NCBI GenBank assembly: GCA_003164275.1
Contig: PLSY01000168.1
Coordinates: 1-11,519 of the forward strand
Source: Acidimicrobiaceae bacterium
GTDB taxonomy: Bacteria; Actinomycetota; Acidimicrobiia; Acidimicrobiales; RAAP-2
DNA: 11,519 bases
Direction of reading: 5' to 3'
Shown: piece after piece, positions 6,570 to 11,519 of the stretch
Layout of the letters: every line of letters begins with the position of its first letter
Position numbering within the stretch: the stretch's first letter is position 1
The notes under the pieces: generated by a model
Databases searched by the model: none
What the model saw: only the letters and a program-made list of their open reading frames with translations
What the model was told of the DNA's origin: nothing
Position numbers and translations under genes: made by a program

Positions 6570-6821
6570 ATGGATGATGAACAATGGGCGGAGTCCACGT
6601 ACCACGCCGAGCAACCCCATCCGGGACAGTGGGAAGGAACATTCACCTGGAACGATGGCGTGCATGTGCGAAAAGAGTGGTTTCGCCCGCAGAGAGGCTA
6701 CGAGACACGCTGCGACAAGACGGGCAGCGGAATGACCTGCTGCCTGCCCGCGGAACATGTCGGGCCTCATGTTCCTGTCTGCTCGGAACAGGCGGCCATG
6801 CCGTTCATCATTGCCACCTGA
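6570..6821 (+). CDS. Small Cys/His-rich protein, unknown function
   Basis: An 83-residue soluble protein. The start ATG 6570 is well supported by AAAGGAGAG at 6556-6564, 5 nt upstream, the best ribosome binding site in this part of the window. The N-terminal half has several Trp (QWEGTFTWNDG), the C-terminal half has Cys48, Cys57, Cys58, His63, His67 and Cys71. The C-x-L-P-A-x-H-x-G-x-H arrangement resembles a short motif seen in small zinc-binding actinobacterial and phage proteins, so metal binding is plausible. No membrane segment or signal peptide. I do not recognise the family. A gap of 190 bp separates it from the carboxyltransferase, so it probably has its own promoter. Confidence 0.7.
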   Translation: MDDEQWAESTYHAEQPHPGQWEGTFTWNDGVHVRKEWFRPQRGYETRCDKTGSGMTCCLPAEHVGPHVPVCSEQAAMPFIIAT

Positions 6822-6882
6822 GTCGCGCCGTCACCGGCTCGACGCAAGCCGGCGATCCCGCTTAAGAACTCGTCGATCGCCG

Positions 6883-7071
6883 TTACGTATTGTCTTCGTC
6901 GGCGACGAAGAGTGGCGTCTGCTTCTTGCGGACGACGTGTTCGTCGGTTCGCCCGCATCGATAGCAGGCTCGACTTCGAATCCGAACAGCCCTTCCGAGG
7001 TCAGCCCGCCACACCGAGAGAGTATGGGCCGGCTCCCAGCGGTGAAAGCCCATCCGACACTTCAGGTTCAC
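6883..7071 (-). CDS. Small zinc-ribbon-like protein (DUF1660-like)
   Basis: A 62-residue basic protein on the minus strand starting at GTG 7071. Residues CRMGFHRW (5-12) and ACYRCGR (35-41) give a C-x4-H ... C-x2-C layout like small DUF1660-type proteins often found in phages and their hosts. AGGAAG lies 10 nt before the start, an acceptable though distant ribosome binding site. It is convergent with the preceding small Cys/His-rich gene (61 bp apart) and divergent from the lipoprotein gene. Function unknown; a metal-stabilised nucleic-acid or protein binder is the obvious guess. Confidence 0.6.
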   Translation of the reverse strand: MNLKCRMGFHRWEPAHTLSVWRADLGRAVRIRSRACYRCGRTDEHVVRKKQTPLFVADEDNT

Positions 7072-7141
7072 AGCGGCGGAACTTCCTGCACGATGACCAT
7101 GCTATTCCTCCGTTCCGCTCGTCCATTCCACTAGTTTTTTC

Positions 7142-7179
7142 TCGGACACCGGCGTCGACGAGATGGCGACGGTGTCCGA
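7142..7179. repeat. Perfect 10-bp inverted repeat before the lipoprotein gene
   Basis: TCGGACACCG (7142-7151) and CGGTGTCCGA (7170-7179) are perfect inverted copies with an 18-bp spacer that itself contains the palindrome CGTCGACG (7153-7160). The right arm ends 22 bp before the lipoprotein ATG, just ahead of its ribosome binding site. A T-run (7135-7140) lies before, not after, the hairpin on the plus strand, so termination of plus-strand transcripts is unlikely. Either a DNA operator or a 5' UTR hairpin. Confidence 0.5.
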
Positions 7180-7201
7180 ACTGCAACGACGAGGGGATCA
7201 G

Positions 7202-7780
7202 ATGAGAAAACGAACCGGGATCGCCGTTGCACTGGGCGTGGTCGCAGCACTCGCCGTCACCGGGTGTTCGTCCACGTCGAGCACTGCCAGCTCGACCACT
7301 ACGTCCACCACGTCCGGCTCGAGCTCACATGCGACGGTTACTACGACTAGCAGCTCGGTGCCACAAGCATCGACCACGACAACTACTGGGCCCGCAACCA
7401 ATGTGCCGGTGACCAATCAGATTCGGAGCCAACTGGTGGCTGCTGCTGCTGCCCTCAACAACATTCCTGCTTCGGAGTACACGGGGCTCGCACCCGGTCT
7501 CACCTACTATGCCCTCGACAACCAAACCAACATCTACTGGGCCGGGGCCAGATTGGTTCCAGCCCCATCGACAGACCCCTCGCAGCCGACTCAGGCCCAG
7601 GTCTCGTCTCAAGATACCGGTTCGTACTACGTCTTCCAGCAACCACAAAGTGGTGGGGCCTGGACCGCCTACGCCTCAGGAAACGAAGGGCCCGGAGCCC
7701 CCTGCCCGGCGACCGTTCCCGCTGCGGTCCTCACGGTGTGGGGCTGGCCAGCTGGTAGCTGTCGACCGGCGGGCGCCTGA
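7202..7780 (+). CDS. Putative secreted lipoprotein, Ser/Thr-rich
   Basis: A 192-residue precursor with a type II signal peptide: basic MRKR start, hydrophobic core (IAVALGVVAALAV) and lipobox V-T-G-C with the lipidated Cys22. Residues 23 to about 72 are almost entirely Ser, Thr, Val and Ala, a flexible linker through the cell wall, possibly glycosylated. The C-terminal part (from about NQIRSQLVAAAAAL) includes a short globular-looking domain with YTGLAPGLTYYALDNQTNIYW and YVFQQPQSGGAWTAY, ending with two Cys in an otherwise Cys-free domain, which could form a disulfide. ATG 7202 is chosen over upstream starts because GAGGGG lies 5 nt before it and it gives an intact signal peptide. No enzyme motif recognised. 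Confidence 0.8.
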   Translation: MRKRTGIAVALGVVAALAVTGCSSTSSTASSTTTSTTSGSSSHATVTTTSSSVPQASTTTTTGPATNVPVTNQIRSQLVAAAAALNNIPASEYTGLAPGLTYYALDNQTNIYWAGARLVPAPSTDPSQPTQAQVSSQDTGSYYVFQQPQSGGAWTAYASGNEGPGAPCPATVPAAVLTVWGWPAGSCRPAGA

Positions 7781-7820
7781 AGACACCCTTCGTGAACCGA
7801 TCGCCGCATGCCTGTTCAGA

Positions 7821-7848
7821 CTGAGCAGCGTGCCGGTCAATCTATAAA
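7821..7848 (+). promoter_or_regulatory. Possible promoter of the dehydrogenase gene
   Basis: The intergenic region contains an isolated AT-rich patch with TATAAA (7843-7848), a fair -10 element. The best -35 is CTGAGC (7821-7826), 16 bp upstream and weak. It would give a 5' UTR of about 120 nt to the dehydrogenase start. Confidence 0.25.
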
Positions 7849-7974
7849 TTATCCGGCCGAGGTGCAGAACGAGATACGTTTCCATGTGGGGGAACATCGG
7901 TGACCCTCACGCCCGAACCGAACGACGCACGGCCATGAACCGGCCGGCCGACCAAGAGTCGAAAGAGAGCCACG

Positions 7975-8832
7975 ATGAGTCCGCAAGTGCCAGAAGATGT
8001 CACAGCCATTGACAACTGGAGCAAGTTGCTCGACGGCAAGGTCGCCGTCGTCACGGGAGGCGGAGCCGGCATCGGTGGCGCGATCTCCAGACTCTTCGCC
8101 GAGCACGGAGCCTTGGTAGAGATCGCCGAGATCGATGAGGAGCGAGCCGACTCCAAACGCCAAGAGATCGAGAGTTTTGGCGGGGTGGCACACACCCATA
8201 TTGTCGATGTGACCGAAACCAGTGGGGTTGAGCGGCTACGGGCCGGTGTCCTCGATCGCCACGGCCGCATCGATGTGCTCATCAACAACGTCGGCGACTA
8301 CCGCCCGCTGGTCCGGTTCAAGGAGTCAGGCCCTGAATCCTGGAATGCCATGTACACAAAGAACCTCTTCCACGTGTTCGCCGTCACCCATGCGTTCCTC
8401 GATGCCATGACCGCACAGAAGAGCGGCTCGATCGTGAACTTCCACTCGGTCGAAGGCCTCAGGGGCTATCCCGGGGAGCCGGTGTACGGAGCGATGAAGG
8501 CCGCGGTTGCCCACTTCACCACCAATCTCTCGGTCGTCGTCGGTCGACACGGAATTCGCGTCAACGGCATAGGCCCAGACCTCACACAGACGCCCCAGGT
8601 CGATTACCTGACTGGCTACGAGGACCACGACGACCTGTGGCCTGCGTGGGCCCCCGTCGGACGACTCGGATGGCCGGAGGACCAAGCGCGGGTAGCCCTG
8701 TTCTTGGCTAGCGATGCATCCGGCTACATCACCGGGCACAACATCCCGGTCGACGGCGGAACCAAGGCGGGTGGAGGTTGGTTCTTCTCTCCGACCGAGC
8801 GACGGTTCGTCAACCGGCCGAAGGGGCTGTGA
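7975..8832 (+). CDS. Short-chain dehydrogenase/reductase (SDR, classical type)
   Basis: A 285-residue NAD(P)-dependent oxidoreductase, probably cytosolic. The cofactor loop TGGGAGIG is at residues 27-34, NNVG (in place of NNAG) at 104-107, and the catalytic tetrad is complete: Asn130, Ser158, Tyr171 and Lys175 (YGAMK). The usual C-terminal ASDASGYITGHNIPVDGGTK segment is present. GAAAGAGAG ends 5 nt before ATG 7975. The acidic residue after beta2 (about EIDEER) favours NAD over NADP, by family rule. It has a 12-residue N-terminal extension before the Rossmann strand and a short C-terminal tail (FFSPTERRFVNRPKGL), both within the family range. Substrate unknown; a hydroxy-acyl or alcohol substrate would fit the acyl-CoA carboxylase neighbour but is speculative. 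Confidence 0.92.
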   Translation: MSPQVPEDVTAIDNWSKLLDGKVAVVTGGGAGIGGAISRLFAEHGALVEIAEIDEERADSKRQEIESFGGVAHTHIVDVTETSGVERLRAGVLDRHGRIDVLINNVGDYRPLVRFKESGPESWNAMYTKNLFHVFAVTHAFLDAMTAQKSGSIVNFHSVEGLRGYPGEPVYGAMKAAVAHFTTNLSVVVGRHGIRVNGIGPDLTQTPQVDYLTGYEDHDDLWPAWAPVGRLGWPEDQARVALFLASDASGYITGHNIPVDGGTKAGGGWFFSPTERRFVNRPKGL

Positions 8833-8885
8833 GCCGAGGCCAACCATCACGGCATACCGGCTCGTCAGCACTGCTCGGGTAGCGA

Positions 8886-8891
8886 TACCGT
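8886..8891 (+). promoter_or_regulatory. Possible -10 element of a leaderless methyltransferase gene
   Basis: TACCGT fits the actinobacterial TANNNT -10 pattern and ends 6 nt before the GTG at 8898; no Shine-Dalgarno is present in between or before. No clear -35 is visible at the expected distance. Confidence 0.35.
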
Positions 8892-8897
8892 TACGGC

Positions 8898-9656
8898 GTG
8901 CCCTCCTACGAGCGCTACTCGAAATTCTATGACGCCGTCATGGACGACCCGGGCCCACGGGCGGAACGAGTGCGCAGTTGGATCGACCGGTACATCCCCG
9001 ATGCCCAATCCTTACTGGAGCTCGGGTGCGGGACCGGGTCGATGCTGGCTCGACTTCCGTCGATTCACTCCTTGACGGGGATCGACCGGTCGCCGGCCAT
9101 GCTCGATGAGGCTCGCCGCAAGGTGCCGGGCGCCCGCCTCTTGGAGGGTGACATGCGGACGTTTTCCTTCGACGAGCGCTTCGACGTGATCATCTGCGTC
9201 TTCGACAGCCTCAACCACCTCTTGGACTTCAGCGAGTGGGAGGCCACATTCGCCCGAGTCCACGGCCATCTGGTCCAAGGCGGCCTGTTCGTCTTCGATG
9301 TGAACACGATCGGTGAGCTGCGCCGCCTGGGGGAGGACCCGCCCTGGGTCTACGACTTCTCAGCTGGCGTGGCCATCGTCGACGTCTCGTTCGCCGAGGA
9401 CGAGCAGGCCAACGGCATGTCCAACTGGGACATTCGGATCTTCGAGCAGGTGAGCGGCGATGACTTCCATTTGCACCACGAGGAGATAGGAGAGCTGGGA
9501 GTGGAGCTCAGCCGAATCCGGTTGGCCCTGTCAGAGCACTTCGTCACGCTCGACGAAGTCAGCGAAACCGAAGACGAGCCGACGGACAACTCCGTCAAGG
9601 CCCATTTCGCCTGCCGCCCTCTCGCCTGGGCGGCCGGACCACCTGTTTCAAGGTGA
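8898..9656 (+). CDS. Class I SAM-dependent methyltransferase
   Basis: A 252-residue methyltransferase. Motif I, LLELGCGTGS, is at residues 39-48, followed by GIDRSPAMLDEARRK (motif II region), LLEGDMRTFSF (acidic residue binding the adenine) and DVIICVFDSLNHL (motif IV), then the QGGLFVFDVNT strand. The N-terminal SYERYSKFYDAVMDD is typical of this subfamily of small-molecule methyltransferases. Start GTG 8898 gives the family N terminus and has no ribosome binding site, suggesting leaderless translation. It starts 65 bp after the dehydrogenase stop. The methyl acceptor cannot be predicted. Confidence 0.9.
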   Translation: MPSYERYSKFYDAVMDDPGPRAERVRSWIDRYIPDAQSLLELGCGTGSMLARLPSIHSLTGIDRSPAMLDEARRKVPGARLLEGDMRTFSFDERFDVIICVFDSLNHLLDFSEWEATFARVHGHLVQGGLFVFDVNTIGELRRLGEDPPWVYDFSAGVAIVDVSFAEDEQANGMSNWDIRIFEQVSGDDFHLHHEEIGELGVELSRIRLALSEHFVTLDEVSETEDEPTDNSVKAHFACRPLAWAAGPPVSR

Positions 9657-9723
9657 TCAGTTTGTAACTACCGTTGGCCGCGACACACCGTGCGTGGTCT
9701 GGCAAGGCCCAGGAGGTCATCGT

Positions 9724-10137
9724 ATGGATTGGAAACTCGAGCTGGTGGTCGTGCCCGTTTCCGACGTGGATCGAGCCAAGCGTTTCTATCTCGATCAGGC
9801 CGGCTTCAACTTGCACGTCGATCACCGCGCTGGCGAGGACTTTCGGGTCGTCCAAGTGACACCTCCTGGATCGGCATGCTCGGTCGCACTTATGAAGAAC
9901 GAATCGGCGGCCGGGAACGTTCAGGGCCTACATCTGGTCGTGACGGACATCGAAGCGGCCCGAGCCGAGCTCCTCGAACGGAGCACGGACGTCAGTGAGA
10001 TCTTCCACTTCGAGGCGGGCGGACAGATGCCTGGGCCTGACCCGCTCCGGGCAGACTACAACTCGTTCCTCACGTTCAGTGATCCGGACGGAAACGGTTG
10101 GATGGTTCAAGAGGTCAAGCGTCCACCGGAGCCATGA
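9724..10137 (+). CDS. VOC superfamily (glyoxalase/bleomycin-resistance fold) protein
   Basis: A 137-residue protein of two beta-alpha-beta-beta-beta modules. Module one is LELVVVPVSDVDRAKRFYLD...GFNLHVDH with FRVVQVTPPGSACSVALM; module two is LHLVVTDIEAARAELLERS... with FLTFSDPDGNGWMVQEV, the usual ending with a candidate metal-ligand Glu. Members are metal-dependent lyases, dioxygenases or binding proteins; most in this subgroup are uncharacterised. ATG 9724 is preceded by AGGAGG at 7 nt, a near-perfect ribosome binding site. No signal peptide. It lies 67 bp after the methyltransferase on the same strand. Confidence 0.88.
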   Translation: MDWKLELVVVPVSDVDRAKRFYLDQAGFNLHVDHRAGEDFRVVQVTPPGSACSVALMKNESAAGNVQGLHLVVTDIEAARAELLERSTDVSEIFHFEAGGQMPGPDPLRADYNSFLTFSDPDGNGWMVQEVKRPPEP

Positions 10138-10158
10138 CGACGCCCATTGCTCGATAGC

Positions 10159-10178
10159 GGACCATCGACCAATGGTCC
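10159..10178 (+). terminator. Hairpin after the VOC gene
   Basis: GGACCAT (10159-10165) and ATGGTCC (10172-10178) form a perfect 7-bp stem with a 6-nt loop, starting 21 bp after the stop codon. No T tract follows, so termination efficiency is uncertain. Confidence 0.4.
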
Positions 10179-10195
10179 TCAGAGTCAGAGTCACG

Positions 10196-10223
10196 GGGCA
10201 CCGGGCACCGGGCACCGGGCACC
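10196..10223. repeat. Tandem repeat GGGCACC x 4
   Basis: Four perfect, contiguous copies of the 7-bp unit GGGCACC in non-coding DNA. AGAGTC is also repeated twice directly before it (10181-10192). Such arrays change copy number by slippage, so this is a candidate variable-number locus. Confidence 0.8.
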
Positions 10224-10485
10224 AGCTGCACCCGTGCTGCCCTCCGCAACTCGCCCCATGGTCGAGCGCCACGCGGGGCCGGCATGTCGATGGAGGATCG
10301 AATAGGCCGAAGGGGACAACTCAGCTGAATGGAGGCGATCGAGGGAACGGCCTCGGTCGTCGCTCCGAGTGGATTCGACGGGAACGGATGGCCCAAACAC
10401 TCCAAAGGTGCACTTTCCAGCGTTCCCCGCTACCTTTTCGGCCAGGGAGATTCGAACTTGAGGGGCACTCGGTCGTTTTGTCGGA

Positions 10486-10499
10486 GCAACCACGGTTGC
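10486..10499. promoter_or_regulatory. Inverted repeat upstream of the permease, possible operator
   Basis: GCAACC-AC-GGTTGC is a perfect 6-2-6 inverted repeat ending 11 bp before the GGAGG ribosome binding site of the permease gene. Position and symmetry suit a dimeric repressor, or a hairpin that affects translation. No clear promoter elements were seen around it. Confidence 0.35.
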
Positions 10500-10522
10500 A
10501 TTGGAAAGACGGAGGACTATTG

Positions 10523-11519
10523 ATGGCCATAGATACCGAGCCTCAACTCCCCAGCACTGAGCGGGTGCAAAAAGGGCTGAAAACCGGGGCCCTCGGCTTG
10601 ATCTCGAGCACCGTGGTGGGTGTGGCGTCGACAGCCCCGGCCTACAGCCTGGCCGCCACTCTCGGATTCGTGGTGGCAGCCATTGGCCTGCAGGCGCCCA
10701 TCATCACCATCATCGCCTTCGTTCCGATGTTGTTCATTGCCTTTGGCTACAAGGAGATGAATAACGCCGACCCCGACTGCGGCACCACGTTCACCTGGGG
10801 CGTCCGCGCTTTCGGACCGAAGACCGGCTGGCTCGGCGGGTGGGCCATCGTCGCCGCTGACGTGCTGGTCATGGCCAGTCTCGCCCAAGTGGCCGGTCAG
10901 TATGTGTTCCTGCTGTTCAATACCGGCAGCATCGGATCAGATGCCAGCAGCGTTTGGGTCCTCTTGGTCGGGATCCTGTGGATCGTGGTCATGACGGTCA
11001 TCTGTTACGTCGGGATCGAAGTATCAGCCAACTTCCAAAAAGCACTGCTCGGAATCGAGCTCACCATGCTGTTGGTCCTGTCCGTGTGGGCGCTGGTCAA
11101 GGTTGGGAACAGTTCGGCGCCGATCGGTCACCTGACTCCGGCTTGGAGCTGGTTCAATCCCTTCAAGATCCCATCGGCATCGGCCTTCATCAACGGCGTG
11201 CTCCTGATGCTGTTCATCTACTGGGGATGGGATACGACCGTGTCCGTCAACGAGGAGACCGCCGACCCCCACACGGTCCCCGGCCGGGCCGCGGTCCTGT
11301 CGACCCTGATCCTGCTCGTCACCTATGTGCTCGTGGTCCTGTCCACCCAGTCCTACGCCGGGATCGGCACCAGCGGGATCGGCCTGGGGAACCCGGCCAA
11401 CCAGGGCGACGTCCTGTCCGTGCTCGGACACTCCGTGTTCGGCACGTCGGGCTTCGGCAACGTGCTCACCCACCTCCTCCTCCTCATGGTCCTGAGCTCG
11501 GCGGCGGCCTCGACCCAGA
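10523..11519 (+). CDS. APC-family amino acid permease (partial, 3' end outside)
   Basis: An integral membrane transporter, probably a proton-coupled amino acid or polyamine symporter; 332 residues lie within the window with no stop. ATG 10523 has GGAGG 7 nt upstream. The first helix carries STAPAYSLA (residues 36-44), the unwound substrate-binding segment typical of this actinobacterial group. It is followed by helix 2 (APIITIIAFVPMLFIAFGY), the conserved loop GYKEMNNADPDCGTTFTWG (75-93) and GWLGGWAIVAADVL. Several more hydrophobic helices follow, including VLLVGILWIVVMTVICYVGI-like stretches and FINGVLLMLFIYWGWDT (helix 6 region). The N terminus is hydrophilic and cytoplasmic. Specificity cannot be assigned. 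Confidence 0.9.
   Translation, partial: MAIDTEPQLPSTERVQKGLKTGALGLISSTVVGVASTAPAYSLAATLGFVVAAIGLQAPIITIIAFVPMLFIAFGYKEMNNADPDCGTTFTWGVRAFGPKTGWLGGWAIVAADVLVMASLAQVAGQYVFLLFNTGSIGSDASSVWVLLVGILWIVVMTVICYVGIEVSANFQKALLGIELTMLLVLSVWALVKVGNSSAPIGHLTPAWSWFNPFKIPSASAFINGVLLMLFIYWGWDTTVSVNEETADPHTVPGRAAVLSTLILLVTYVLVVLSTQSYAGIGTSGIGLGNPANQGDVLSVLGHSVFGTSGFGNVLTHLLLLMVLSSAAASTQ

Larger units (their letters stand above)
10138..10522. other. Intergenic region with tandem and inverted repeats
   Basis: A 385-bp gap between the VOC gene and the permease gene. No frame is convincing; the plus frame 10329-10523 and several minus frames have no recognisable motif. It holds a hairpin just after the VOC gene, a 7-bp tandem repeat array and an inverted repeat just before the permease, each listed separately. 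Confidence 0.4.

Noticed and set aside
7133..7179. Intrinsic terminator for the minus-strand small gene or for plus-strand transcription
   Set aside because: The T run precedes the hairpin on the plus strand, and the minus-strand small gene is transcribed away from it, so the geometry is wrong for both.
10445..10465. tRNA T-arm-like sequence GATTCGAACTTG
   Set aside because: No matching acceptor, D or anticodon arms lie within tRNA distance.
11024..11473. Minus-strand 149-codon frame at the right end
   Set aside because: It is antisense to the permease, rich in Gly, Asp, Gln and His as expected from the reverse complement of membrane-protein codons, and has no motif.

Overview
The window is a GC-rich bacterial chromosome segment. 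Actinobacterial family content, GTG starts and apparently leaderless genes suggest an actinomycete, possibly of the Acidimicrobiia; that placement is inference. Genes are well separated, with no tRNA, rRNA or CRISPR visible.

Bases 1-204 are the 3' end of an unrecognised reading frame. Bases 205-3620 look like a small decayed integrative element. It holds a 57-residue excisionase-like helix-turn-helix gene (765-938), an orphan AAA+ ATPase with an Orc1/Cdc6-like layout (1097-2314) behind an AT-rich leaderless promoter, and, convergent to it, a broken tyrosine integrase (minus strand, from 2711). The integrase keeps all its catalytic residues but is split by a one-base deletion and a TGA. Paired 11-bp-spaced direct repeats and a perfect inverted repeat lie around these genes.

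From about 4000 the content is metabolic and all genes but one are on the plus strand: an NTF2/SnoaL-like protein (4004-4459), then a biotinyl-domain plus acyl-CoA carboxyltransferase gene (4527-6379). The latter reads as one 617-residue protein only if three single-base indels are corrected. No biotin carboxylase is present, so that partner must be elsewhere. Two small Cys/His-rich proteins follow (6570-6821 plus, 6883-7071 minus), then a Ser/Thr-rich lipoprotein (7202-7780).

The right end has a short-chain dehydrogenase (7975-8832), a SAM-dependent methyltransferase (8898-9656, probably leaderless), a VOC/glyoxalase-fold protein (9724-10137), a 385-bp intergenic region with a 4 x 7-bp tandem repeat, and an APC-family amino acid permease that runs off the window (10523-11519). 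The acyl-CoA carboxyltransferase, SnoaL-like protein and dehydrogenase could share a catabolic pathway, but nothing in the sequence fixes the substrate.

The single-base indels in two unrelated genes raise a question the sequence alone cannot settle: real gene decay or an under-polished assembly.
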